This document shows, in pieces, positions 37,000-45,915 of a stretch of DNA of 64,000 bases. Made by a program: the position numbers and the translations under genes. Each line of letters begins with the position of its first letter. Positions within the stretch are counted from its first letter, which is position 1. The stretch spans positions 2,356,001 through 2,420,000 of the forward strand of contig NZ_CP133774.1 in NCBI RefSeq assembly GCF_034344865.1. The letters are read 5' to 3'. Origin of the DNA: Pseudomonas sp. 10S4 (lineage in GTDB: Bacteria; Pseudomonadota; Gammaproteobacteria; Pseudomonadales; Pseudomonadaceae). The notes under the pieces are model-generated. The model saw nothing but the letters and a program-made list of their open reading frames with translations, did no database searches and had not been told where the DNA came from.

Positions 37000-37155
37000 G
37001 CTGAGAGATTCAATCCTGAAGTTGATCGGCCATTTTTGGGTGATGGCTATTTGATGCTGAATGCAGTGCCTAACAATAACAGCCTTTATGCGTTTGCCAG
37101 AACCCTGAAGAAGCTGTGCTAAAGTCAGCGTCCTTTTTATCGACAAACGCGTGAT
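37000..37155. promoter_or_regulatory. Divergent promoter region between waaL and msbA
   Basis: 156 bp, AT-richer than its flanks. A TGTGCTAAAGT stretch near 37117 resembles an extended -10 for msbA, 35-40 nt before its ATG. I cannot define the minus-strand promoter. Confidence 0.35.
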
Positions 37156-38959
37156 ATGACCGACTCCAGTCTCTCCGCAAGCCCATCGAGCTTGAAAATC
37201 TACTTCCGTCTGCTCGGCTATGTACGGCCGTATATCAGTCTGTTCCTGATCAGCATTGTCGGCTTTCTGATTTTCGCTTCGACGCAGCCGATGCTCGGCT
37301 ACATCCTCAAGTACTTCGTCGATGGCCTGTCCAATCCCGAGGCCGTGCTGTTCCCGACGGTGCCTTACCTGCGCGACCTGCAGCTGCTGCAGGCGGTGCC
37401 ATTGCTGATCATTCTGATCGCGGCGTGGCAGGGTTTGGGCTCTTATCTGGGCAACTATTTTCTGGCCAAGGTTTCCCTCGGGCTGGTCCATGACCTGCGG
37501 GTGCAGTTGTTCAACAACCTGCTGGTTTTGCCTAATCGCTACTTCGACAAGCATAACTCGGGTCATCTGATTTCGCGTATCACCTTCAACGTGACCATGG
37601 TGACCGGGGCGGCCACAGATGCGATCAAGGTCGTAATCCGTGAAGGCATGACAGTGATCTTCCTGTTTGCCTCGCTGCTGTTCATGAACTGGCGCCTGAC
37701 GCTGGTCATGGTCGCCATCCTGCCGCTGATTGCCGTCATGGTGCGCACCGCGAGCAAGAAATTCCGCAAACAAAGCAAGAAGATCCAGGCGGCCATGGGT
37801 GACGTGACCCATGTGTCCTCGGAAACGATCCAGGGTTACCGCGTGGTCCGCAGCTTCGGTGGCGAAGTCTACGAACAGAAGCGCTTCCTGGCAGCCAGCC
37901 AGGGCAACACCGACAAGCAACTGCGCATGACCCGCACCGGCGCGATCTACACGCCGCTGTTGCAGTTGGTGATTTACACCGCCATGGCTGTGTTGATGTT
38001 CCTGGTGCTGTACCTGCGCGGCGATGCGTCGGCCGGTGACATGATTGCCTACATCACCCTGGCCGGCCTGCTCGCCCAAGCCGATCCGCCAGTTGTCCGA
38101 AGTCAGCTCGACCATCCAGAAAGGTGTGGCCGGTGCCGAGAGCATCTTCGAACAACTGGACGTTGAGCCAGAAGTCGATACCGGCACCATCGAGCGCGAT
38201 GCGGTCAGCGGTCGCCTCGATGTGCGCAACTTGAGCTTCACCTACCCCGACACCGATCGCCAGGTACTCAACGACATCAGCTTTTCGGTCGAACCGGGGC
38301 AAATGGTGGCGCTGGTGGGGCGTTCGGGCAGTGGCAAATCGACCCTGGCCAACCTGATTCCTCGCTTCTATCACCACGACAAGGGCGAGATCCTGATCGA
38401 TGGCGTCGAGGTGGAGCAGTACAAACTGCTGAACCTGCGCAAGCACATCTCCCAGGTGACCCAGCATGTGACGCTGTTCAGCGACACCGTGGCCAACAAC
38501 ATCGCTTATGGCGATCTGGCTGGCGCGCCCCGTGAAGACATCGAGAAAGCGGCGAAAGACGCTTACGCCATGGACTTCATCGCGCAATTGCCAGAAGGTC
38601 TGGACACTCAGGTTGGCGAGAACGGCGTGTTGCTGTCCGGTGGCCAGCGCCAGCGTCTGGCGATTGCCCGTGCCTTGCTGAAGAACGCGCCGCTGCTGAT
38701 TCTCGACGAGGCCACTTCGGCCCTTGATACCGAATCGGAGCGGCACATTCAGGCGGCACTGGATCAGGTCATGAAAGGCCGGACCACGCTGGTGATCGCT
38801 CACCGTTTGTCGACCATCGAGAAGGCTGATCTGATTCTGGTCATGGATCAGGGCCGGATCGTCGAGCGCGGCACCCATGCCGAATTACTGGCGCAGAACG
38901 GTTATTACGCGCGCTTGAATGCCATGGGCCTCGATGCCCCGCAAGTCGATATCGCCTGA
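37156..38959 (+). pseudogene. msbA: msbA: lipid A-core flippase, single-base insertion as read
   Basis: ABC transporter that flips lipid A-core across the inner membrane; essential in most Gram-negative bacteria. About 600 residues once corrected. Transmembrane domain ~1-330, then an ATPase with Walker A GRSGSGKSTL, signature LSGGQRQR, Walker B LLILDEATS and H-loop IAHRLST. The frame shifts in the last part of the membrane domain: DNA reads CTGCTCGCCCAAG at 38068-38080 where CTGCTGCCCAAG would give AGLLPKPIRQLSEVSS. The extra C is at 38073. A null msbA should be lethal, so this is most likely a sequencing error. Confidence 0.93.
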
Positions 38960-39148
38960 CCGGCGGTGAGGGTGAGCCGGTCTCATCCTCACCTTGCTCA
39001 CCGTACGTGCAATGCGCTCGGTGATTTGTATCAAAATATTTACCTTTCTTGACCAAACCAGAATAAAACTTTGCGCTGCGCTTGCTAAGGTTCCTGAACG
39101 AACTTTGATTTCAATCGAGGGGGCCATCCCTTTCGCGCGGGTACTGCG

Positions 39149-39853
39149 ATGTTGCAACGATGTCTTTGGAAACTGTTGCCCAAGCAGCAACGAGCTTTCC
39201 TGTTGGGGCGCCTGTCGGTCGTGGATCGTCAGGTGGTGAACAAGTCGATGTCAGGCAATTTACAATTCCCCAAACCCTTCGCACAGCAAAAGTGCCTGTT
39301 CATTCACGTCCCCAAATGTGCCGGGAGCAGTGTCTGTGCGGCGTTGTTTGATGACTGGAGCCCCGGGCATTTGCCGTTGTACTGGTACGAGGCGCAGTTC
39401 CCCGAGCAGTATCGCACCAGTTTTAAGTTCGCCTTTGTCCGGGATCCGCTGGAAAGGGCCTACTCCGCTTACACTTTTTTACGGGGTAACGAGCTGGGTC
39501 GGCGCGATCAGGCTGCGCAAAGACTGGTCAATCAGTACCGAGACTTCGACGATTTTGTTGCGCGCTGGCTGCATGCGGATACGATCAGTCGACAGCTGCA
39601 TTTTGCCGCGCAAACAGATTTTCTCACTGACGCCCTGGGGCACCTGGACCTGGACTTCATCGGTTATCACGAGCACATGGCGCGGGACTTCGGGCTGGTT
39701 TGCGAGCACTTGAAGCGCCCGGTGACGCTGCCCCATGTCAACAGCTCGCAACAGCGACAGCCAATGCTTGCCCGGGATTTCTGTACGGTTCGGACCCGGC
39801 GACTGGTGCGTCGGGTGTATCAACGCGATTACGAGATGCTCGGTTATGAATAA
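39149..39853 (+). CDS. PAPS-dependent sulfotransferase
   Basis: 234 residues of the Sulfotransfer_2 type. The PAPS 5'-phosphosulfate loop is CLFIHVPKCAGSS (~47-59) and the 3'-phosphate site FAFVRDPLERAYSAY (~92-106). Such enzymes move sulfate from PAPS to a sugar hydroxyl. It sits between msbA and hldE and overlaps cysC by 8 nt. The likely target is LPS core or O antigen (inference). The 189-bp gap before it has an imperfect GGTGAG/CTCACC inverted repeat near 38965-39003 with no T tract. Confidence 0.8.
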   Translation: MLQRCLWKLLPKQQRAFLLGRLSVVDRQVVNKSMSGNLQFPKPFAQQKCLFIHVPKCAGSSVCAALFDDWSPGHLPLYWYEAQFPEQYRTSFKFAFVRDPLERAYSAYTFLRGNELGRRDQAAQRLVNQYRDFDDFVARWLHADTISRQLHFAAQTDFLTDALGHLDLDFIGYHEHMARDFGLVCEHLKRPVTLPHVNSSQQRQPMLARDFCTVRTRRLVRRVYQRDYEMLGYE

Positions 39854-40457
39854 ATCCCAATCGATGTCCATGGAAATGCCTGCCATCCGCCCCTACGGGC
39901 TGGCGCTGTCGAATGAAGCCCGGGCCGCGCTCAAGTCGCAGCGCCCGCGCTGCATTTGGTTGACCGGGTTGTCCGGGGCGGGCAAGTCGACGCTGGCCAA
40001 TGCCCTGGAAGTGCAGCTGAATCAAAGCGGCTTTCACACCTTTATCCTCGACGGTGACAACCTGCGCGGCGGACTGTGCAGCGACCTGGGAATGGGGGCT
40101 GATTGTCGTCGGGAAAACATCCGGCGCATGGCCGAGGTGGCGCGATTGATGGTTGATGCCGGCCTGATTGTAATCGTTGCGGCGATATCGCCGTTTCGCG
40201 CCGAACGGGAGACCGCACGGCGGTTGTTCGCCGAGGGCGATTTCATCGAAGTGTATGTGAGCACGCCTTTCTCGGTGTGCGCGCAACGTGACACCAAAGG
40301 TTTGTATCAGGCTGCACTGGAAGGACGGATCAAGGATTTCACCGGCATCGACAGCCCTTATGAGGCACCGCTGGCGGCAGAGTGCAGTATTGACACCCAG
40401 GATCTGGAACTTGATGACGCCTGTGCCCGGTTGTTGGCGATTTTGCTCAATAAATGA
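39846..40457 (+). CDS. cysC: Adenylyl-sulfate (APS) kinase
   Basis: Makes PAPS from APS and ATP. 203 residues from ATG 39846, which overlaps the sulfotransferase stop. P-loop WLTGLSGAGKSTLA (~39), APS/PAPS-binding DGDNLR (~69), and RRENIRRMAEVA (~85). A stand-alone CysC directly coupled to a sulfotransferase suggests a dedicated donor supply for surface sulfation, separate from sulfate assimilation, where Pseudomonas commonly uses a CysNC fusion. Confidence 0.9.
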   Translation: MNKSQSMSMEMPAIRPYGLALSNEARAALKSQRPRCIWLTGLSGAGKSTLANALEVQLNQSGFHTFILDGDNLRGGLCSDLGMGADCRRENIRRMAEVARLMVDAGLIVIVAAISPFRAERETARRLFAEGDFIEVYVSTPFSVCAQRDTKGLYQAALEGRIKDFTGIDSPYEAPLAAECSIDTQDLELDDACARLLAILLNK

Positions 40458-40559
40458 TCAGAAAACCCTGCCAATTCATCCTGTTGCAGCCGTCGCACAA
40501 GCCTGCGCCAACCCTGTGTTAATATCGCGCCCCTGTTCATTTTGTATGTGGGTTGCTCC

Positions 40560-41981
40560 ATGAAGTTGTCCATGCCGCGATTCGATCAAGCCCCTGTCTT
40601 GGTGGTCGGCGATGTCATGCTCGACCGTTACTGGCATGGTGGTACCTCACGGATTTCCCCTGAGGCGCCGGTGCCGGTGGTCAAGGTCGAGCAAATCGAG
40701 GACCGCCCGGGCGGTGCCGCCAACGTTGCGCTCAACATCGCTGCCCTCGGCGCCCCGGCCTCGCTGGTCGGTGTGACCGGCGACGACGAAGCCGCCGACA
40801 GCCTGGCCAACAGCCTGCGTGGCGCTGGCGTGCGGGCGTTGTTCCAGCGCATCAAGCACCAGCCGACCATCGTCAAGTTGCGGGTCATGAGCCGTCACCA
40901 GCAACTGCTGCGTATCGACTTCGAAGAACCCTTTGCCACCGACGCCCTGGCGCTGGGCGAACAGGTCGACGAACTGCTCGAAGGCATCAAGGTGCTGGTG
41001 TTGTCCGACTACGGCAAAGGCGCGCTGAAAAACCATCAGGTGCTGATCCAGGCCGCCCGCGCCCGTGGCATTCCGGTGCTGGCCGATCCCAAGGGCAAGG
41101 ATTTCTCGATCTACCGTGGTGCGAGCCTGATCACCCCGAACCTCAGCGAATTCGAAGCCATCGTCGGCGGTTGCGCCGATGAGCACGAATTGGTGAGCAA
41201 GGGCGCGACCTTGATGCACGACCTCGACCTCGGCGCCTTGCTGGTGACCCGTGGCGAACACGGTATGACGTTGCTGCGCCCGGATCACCCTGCGCTGCAC
41301 CTGCCGGCACGTGCCCGTGAAGTGTTTGACGTGACCGGTGCCGGTGACACGGTGATTTCCACGCTGGCGGCCGCGATTGCCGCTGGCGAAGAACTGCCCC
41401 ACGCGGTGGCCCTGGCCAACCTGGCGGCGGGCATTGTGGTCGGCAAGCTCGGTACGGCGTGCATCAGCGCACCGGAACTGCGTCGCGCCATCCAGCGTGA
41501 AGAAGGCTCCGAGCGCGGTGTGCTCGGTCTTGAGCAACTGTTGCTGGCGGTCGACGATGCGCGTGCGCATAACGAGCGGATCGTCTTCACCAACGGTTGC
41601 TTCGACATCCTGCATGCCGGCCACGTGACCTACCTCGAGCAGGCGCGGGCTCAGGGCGATCGTCTGATCGTCGCGGTCAACGACGACGCTTCGGTGAGTC
41701 GCTTGAAAGGGCCGGGTCGTCCGATCAACAGCGTTGACCGGCGCATGGCGGTACTGGCCGGTCTGGGCGCGGTGGATTGGGTCATCAGTTTCCCTGAAGG
41801 CACCCCGGAAAACCTGCTGCGCGAGGTCAAGCCGGACGTGTTGGTCAAGGGCGGGGACTACGGGATCGACCAAGTGGTCGGCGCGGACATCGTGACCGCT
41901 TATGGTGGGACGGTGAAAGTGTTGGGGTTGGTGGAAAACAGCTCAACTACCGCAATTGTCGAGAAGATCCGCAATAACTGA
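40560..41981 (+). CDS. hldE: Bifunctional heptose-7-phosphate kinase / heptose-1-phosphate adenylyltransferase
   Basis: Makes ADP-heptose for the inner core. 473 residues from ATG 40560 (MKLSMPRFDQAPVLVVGDVMLDRYW). The N-terminal ribokinase-like domain (~1-318) has the VTGAGDT anion-hole motif near 260. The C-terminal nucleotidyltransferase domain has TNGCFDILHAGHV near 345. The region upstream has a TTAATATCG stretch that could be a -10. Supplies the substrate used by waaC and waaF elsewhere in the window. Confidence 0.96.
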   Translation: MKLSMPRFDQAPVLVVGDVMLDRYWHGGTSRISPEAPVPVVKVEQIEDRPGGAANVALNIAALGAPASLVGVTGDDEAADSLANSLRGAGVRALFQRIKHQPTIVKLRVMSRHQQLLRIDFEEPFATDALALGEQVDELLEGIKVLVLSDYGKGALKNHQVLIQAARARGIPVLADPKGKDFSIYRGASLITPNLSEFEAIVGGCADEHELVSKGATLMHDLDLGALLVTRGEHGMTLLRPDHPALHLPARAREVFDVTGAGDTVISTLAAAIAAGEELPHAVALANLAAGIVVGKLGTACISAPELRRAIQREEGSERGVLGLEQLLLAVDDARAHNERIVFTNGCFDILHAGHVTYLEQARAQGDRLIVAVNDDASVSRLKGPGRPINSVDRRMAVLAGLGAVDWVISFPEGTPENLLREVKPDVLVKGGDYGIDQVVGADIVTAYGGTVKVLGLVENSSTTAIVEKIRNN

Positions 41982-41999
41982 TTGGGGCTGAGGGATTGT

Positions 42000-42122
42000 T
42001 GTGGCGAGGGGCTTGCCCCCGTTCGGCTGCGAAGCAGTCGTAAAACCTGAAAGTGCGGTGTAACTGGCAGAATGCTGGGAGCTGCTGCGCAGCCCAACGG
42101 GGGCAAGCCCCCCCTCGCCACA
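42000..42122 (+). repeat. REPIN after hldE
   Basis: A left arm TGTGGCGAGGGGCTTGCCCCCG at 42000 and an inverted right arm ending CCCCTCGCCACA at 42122, with internal GTTCGGCTGCGAAGCAGTCG and GCTGCTGCGCAGCCC arms. Confidence 0.8.
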
Positions 42123-42153
42123 ACAAGCGTCATGACCGGTTAATTGCAACATC

Positions 42154-42229
42154 AAAAGATCGCAGCCTCCGGCAGCTCCTACAGGTGTACACATAACCCT
42201 GTAGGAGCTGCCGGAGGCTGCGATCTTTT
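42154..42229. repeat. Perfect 32-bp inverted repeat with 12-nt loop, likely two-way terminator
   Basis: Left arm 42154-42185 and right arm 42198-42229 are perfectly complementary. Both ends read CTTTT when transcribed outward. It lies exactly between the convergent genes hldE and the minus-strand gene ending at 42234. It belongs to the AAAAGATCGCAGCC repeat family; a half copy is at 3066-3093. The stem could stop transcripts from both sides. Confidence 0.7.
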
Positions 42230-42233
42230 ACTT

Positions 42234-43202
42234 TCAGGAGCTGACTTTTTTACGCGGCACGATTTTCTTCAGCAGTTGCTTGGCCTTGCCACGCAACCGC
42301 GCCAACCCCGAATCTTTCCCCGGCGGGGCCAGTCCTTGCTGGCGCACCCAATCCTTCCAGCGAATCCGCTCATCGCGCACCAGCCAGCCTTCCTGTTGGG
42401 CAAAGCTCTCGGCCAGGTACAACCCGCGCGTACTCGCCGGGTATAGCTGATCCTTTTTCAATGTGTAGAGCTCGGCCATTGGCTGGCCATCCTGCAACGG
42501 CATCAAGTACAAATCCGGACGCTTGCGATCCAGTCGCGCCACCAGTTGATCACCTTCCAGTCGCTCGTCGACATGAAACAGACTCAGCGACTTGGCTTCC
42601 TTGGGCACGTCCAGACGCAAGTCATAGATCAATTGCAGGGACGCGGTCGGCAAATGCACGTAGGCCCTTGGCCGCTCGATCAGTTGCATGTTGGCACACC
42701 GCACCGGTCGCGCCGCGCCGGACAACGGGGTCAGTCGAAATGGCAGCGCTTCGCGATAATGCAGGGCGGTGGAATAGGGCGCCGGCAGCCAGGTGTCGTT
42801 GAAACGCCCGCTGAGCCAGCCTTCCGGGGTTTCCAGCAGGCACTCTTCGGCAATCTCCTGGATCGCCGTGTGCAGTGGCAGGTTCAGTTCATGGGCCGGC
42901 ACGTAACCGGAAATCAGCTTGAGGACCACATCGCCACGGTCCTGCCGACGCTGACGCACCAGCACCCAATAATCGCGGCTTTGCCAATGCAGGGTCAGGC
43001 GCACCGAGACCCCCAGATTGGCCAGCTCAAGCGCAAAGCGCTCGGTGTCGGCCACTGCCACTGGGCGGCGGCGTTGCAGGGTCTGGGAGAAATTCAGCGG
43101 CATCCCGACGCTCTGATAGCTCAAGCCTTCGGGAGTCGCTTCGACGTACAGCGGCAGGGTCTTGAAGTTGCTCGGGTTCTTTCTAATGAGCGTACGCGGC
43201 AT
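42234..43202 (-). CDS. Conserved Pseudomonas hypothetical protein
   Basis: 322 residues, soluble, N-terminus MPRTLIRKNPSNFKTLPLYVEA, basic C-terminus (RLRGKAKQLLKKIVPRKK). I recall similar proteins labelled as a 'metal ABC transporter ATPase', but no Walker motif is visible, so that name looks wrong. A stretch AIQEIAEECLLE (~117) faintly resembles a degenerate Nudix box with the spacing off. Function unknown. The stop lies 5 nt from the strong inverted repeat. Confidence 0.75.
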   Translation of the reverse strand: MPRTLIRKNPSNFKTLPLYVEATPEGLSYQSVGMPLNFSQTLQRRRPVAVADTERFALELANLGVSVRLTLHWQSRDYWVLVRQRRQDRGDVVLKLISGYVPAHELNLPLHTAIQEIAEECLLETPEGWLSGRFNDTWLPAPYSTALHYREALPFRLTPLSGAARPVRCANMQLIERPRAYVHLPTASLQLIYDLRLDVPKEAKSLSLFHVDERLEGDQLVARLDRKRPDLYLMPLQDGQPMAELYTLKKDQLYPASTRGLYLAESFAQQEGWLVRDERIRWKDWVRQQGLAPPGKDSGLARLRGKAKQLLKKIVPRKKVSS

Positions 43203-43234
43203 GTCGGCTCCTGCTTAAGGCCGCGTGGGCGGCA

Positions 43235-44046
43235 TCAGTTTCTACGAAGGACTTGGGCAACGGTCGCGACGTTGTGGGCGAGGTGCAGCGGATTGATGGT
43301 CCCGACAATAGCACTGGCAACACCCGGATGTTCAAACAACAACTCGAAGCTGGCGCGCACCGGGTCGACGCCGGGGCTCAGGCAGACGTGACCGCTGGCG
43401 AGGGCTTTTTCACCAGGATGGCTTTGCCGTGAGCAGCAGCATAGTCAATGACGGCTTTTTCGTTTTGTTCGTTCAAATTGTAGGTGACCATGGCGCAATC
43501 ACCTTGTTCCAGAGCCTTCAAGCCGCCTTCAACGGTTTTGCCGGAAAAACCGAAACCGCGAATCTTGCCTTCGGCCTTGAGCTCGGCGAGAGTCGCGTAG
43601 ACCTCGCAGTCGTTGAGGATCGCAAGGTCGTTGCCGTCGGAGTGCACCAGCACCAGGTCGATAAAATCCGTTTCCAGGCGTTGCAGGCTGCGTTCCACCG
43701 AACGGCGTGTGTGAGCGGCGCTGAAATCGTGGTTCGACTGGCCGTCGGCAAACTCTTCGCCGACCTTGCTGACAATCACCCAGTCCTGACGCTGACCGCG
43801 CAGCAACGGGCCGAGGCGTTCTTCGCTGCGGCCATAGGCCGGGGCGGTGTCGATCAGGTTGATGCCCATGTCGCGGGCGAGTTTGAGCAGCATGCGCGCT
43901 TCGTCATCGTCCGGGATCTGGAAGCCGTTGGGGTATTTCACCCCTTGATCGCGACCGAGTTTGACGGTGCCCAGGCCCAGCGGTGAAACCAGCAGGCCGG
44001 TGCTGCCCAGCGGGCGATGCAGGTCGTGCAGGGTCGGTTGGCTCAT
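43235..44046 (-). pseudogene. Aldo/keto reductase (PA4992-like), one-base deletion as read
   Basis: NADPH-dependent aldo/keto reductase. N-terminal GLLVSPLGLGTVKLGR, catalytic-type Asp and Tyr in LIDTAPAYGRSEERLG (~62), with the DWVIVSKVG lysine region downstream. The main frame stops early at ..KKPSPAVTSA. A missing base near 43405 (GGC-TTTTT where GGCC-TTTTT is expected) restores KKALASGHVCLSPG and a normal end (..FELLFEHPGVASAIVGT..) that stops at 43235. It overlaps the upstream oxidoreductase stop (ATGA). Confidence 0.85.
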
Positions 44047-45218
44047 GGCAGCAGTTGCTCCCACGCCGCAACACCCATCGGTGGTTTTGGCAGCTCGGGC
44101 AACGGCGCAGCAGGGCCGGGTTGAATGCCGTCGCGGTCAAGGCTGGCGATGACCCGGTCGGCGAAGTCCGGCGCCAGCGCCAGTTTGGTAGGCCAACCGA
44201 CCAGCAGTCGACCTTGCTCGGCGAGGAAGGCTTTGTCCGGTCGGGTCAGGCCTGTTTGCAACGGCTCGGCGCGATCCACGCGTAAGGTGGCCCATTGCGT
44301 GGTGCTCAAGTCGATCCATGGCAGCAACTGGCCGAGTTCTTTCTGCGCCGTGGCGATTTGCTCGGCGGGTTCGCGGGCAACACCTTCGGCTTCGGCAATG
44401 TCCCCGCCCAGGTACCAGATCCATTGGCCATCAGCGGCCGGATGGGTGGTCACGGTGATGCGCGGTTTGGTGCCGCCGCCCAGGCAGTGGGCGTACAGCG
44501 GTTTGAGGCTCGGGCCTTTGGCGATGATCATATGCAACGGCCGGCGCTGCATGGCGGGCTGAGTCAGCCCCAGCGCTTCGAGCAGCGCAGCGGTCCCGGC
44601 ACCGGCGCTAAGGACGATGCGCTGGGCGCGAATCTCGCGGCCGTCGACTTTCAGGCCGACCAGAATTCCACCTTCCAGAAACGGTTCGATTGTCTGCCCG
44701 GCGAGCAAACCATCACCCGCCAGATCCGCCAGGCGCTGGATCAGGCTCGGGACGTCGACCACCAGTTCTGCCAGGCGATAAACCTTGCCCTTGAAGCGCT
44801 TGTCTTGCAGGGCTGGCGGCAGTTGGTCGCCCTTGACCTGATCGACCCGCCCGCGCACGGCTTTGCTGGCGAAGAAACTGGTGAGGTTGCCGGCAATCGT
44901 GCCGGGGGACCACAGGTAGTGGGCTTCGGACAACAGGCGCACGCCGGTCAGGTCCAGTTCGCCGTCACCGGCCAGCGCCTCACGCCAGCGGCGCGGCATG
45001 TCGGCGATGGCCTCCGAGGCGCCGGTCAAGGCGCCGTGCAACGCATATTTAGCGCCACCGTGGATGATGCCCTGGGACTTCACGCTTTGCCCGCCACCGA
45101 GGCTGGCACTTTCCACCAGCACGGTCGAAAAACCCTGACGGCGCAGGCGCGCATTCAGCCAAAGGCCGGCGACACCAGCGCCGACAATCAGAACGTCGGT
45201 GGAAATAACAGATGGCAT
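44043..45218 (-). CDS. FAD-dependent oxidoreductase (PA4991-like)
   Basis: 391 residues. N-terminal Rossmann FAD motif VLIVGAGVAGLWLNARL, a DAO-family fold with GGGQSVKSQGIIHGG (~42-56) and a second nucleotide-interacting stretch IVLSAGAGTAALLEALG (~200). Substrate unknown. Forms a two-gene operon with the aldo/keto reductase through an ATGA overlap. ATG at 45218 with a weakly defined ribosome site. Confidence 0.88.
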   Translation of the reverse strand: MPSVISTDVLIVGAGVAGLWLNARLRRQGFSTVLVESASLGGGQSVKSQGIIHGGAKYALHGALTGASEAIADMPRRWREALAGDGELDLTGVRLLSEAHYLWSPGTIAGNLTSFFASKAVRGRVDQVKGDQLPPALQDKRFKGKVYRLAELVVDVPSLIQRLADLAGDGLLAGQTIEPFLEGGILVGLKVDGREIRAQRIVLSAGAGTAALLEALGLTQPAMQRRPLHMIIAKGPSLKPLYAHCLGGGTKPRITVTTHPAADGQWIWYLGGDIAEAEGVAREPAEQIATAQKELGQLLPWIDLSTTQWATLRVDRAEPLQTGLTRPDKAFLAEQGRLLVGWPTKLALAPDFADRVIASLDRDGIQPGPAAPLPELPKPPMGVAAWEQLLP

Positions 45219-45314
45219 GCGGCGACCTCAGTGTTCAAGACGAGGGCGCAGTATACAGACTCGAAGATTAGAGGTTTTGCTGGCGATCAATAGATGGCCA
45301 GACACCACCGCACC

Positions 45315-45447
45315 TGTGGCGAGGGAGCTTGCTCCGCTGGGCTGCGTAGCAGCCCCAAACCCTGAGCATGCGGTCTTTCAGGCAGACCGCATTGTCTGGT
45401 TTTACGACTGCTTCGCAGCCGAGCGGGAGCAAGCTCCCTCGCCACAG
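45315..45447 (+). repeat. REPIN between the oxidoreductase and the SMR gene
   Basis: Inverted arms TGTGGCGAGGGAGCTTGCTCC at 45315 and GAGCAAGCTCCCTCGCCACA ending 45447, with the inner GCTGCGTAGCAGCCC and CGACTGCTTCGCAGCCGAGCG arms. Confidence 0.85.
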
Positions 45448-45479
45448 GGGATTGATGCCGCAGGGATTGATGTGGGCAG

Positions 45480-45812
45480 TTAGTGCCCGGCGGTTTTGGA
45501 GAAAAGCTGGATCACCACAACGCCGAGCACAATCAACCCCATCCCCAGCATCGCCGGTACATCCAGCTTCTGCCCGTAGATAAACAGCGCTGCCACGCTG
45601 ACCATCACAATTCCCATGCCGGCCCATACCGCGTAAGCGACGCCCACCGGAACACTGCGCACCACCAGGGTTAGCATCCAGAAAGCGATGCTGTAGCCGA
45701 CGATCACCAGGATCAGTGGCAGGGGCGTGCTGAAGCCTTTGACCGCTTTCATCGAAACAGTGGCGATCACTTCGGCGCAGATGGCGATGGCCAGGTAGTA
45801 GTAAGCGGTCAT
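45480..45812 (-). CDS. emrE: Small multidrug resistance (SMR) transporter, EmrE-like
   Basis: 110 residues with four transmembrane helices. Starts MTAYYYLAIAICAEVIATVSMK with the conserved membrane-embedded Glu at position 13. Other SMR marks: GYSIAFWMLTLVV and YAVWAGMGIV. It exports cationic dyes and disinfectants in exchange for protons. The ATG at 45812 is preferred over an upstream in-frame start because it gives the exact family N-terminus. Divergent from the LysR gene, which may regulate it (as in PA4990/PA4989). Confidence 0.92.
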   Translation of the reverse strand: MTAYYYLAIAICAEVIATVSMKAVKGFSTPLPLILVIVGYSIAFWMLTLVVRSVPVGVAYAVWAGMGIVMVSVAALFIYGQKLDVPAMLGMGLIVLGVVVIQLFSKTAGH

Positions 45813-45915
45813 GGGGTAATCCTCGTGTGAAGTGTTGCTTTCTGAGGTCGGCATTCTAGAGATTCTCCAGATGCGGTAAAGTCATTACCTATCTGCCGTG
45901 GAGATGGGTTTGGCC

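Noticed and set aside
37000..38241. In-frame upstream extension of the ligase-kinase gene through msbA
   Set aside because: Runs antisense through msbA and has no conserved residues; the ligase starts at the first membrane segment (36999).
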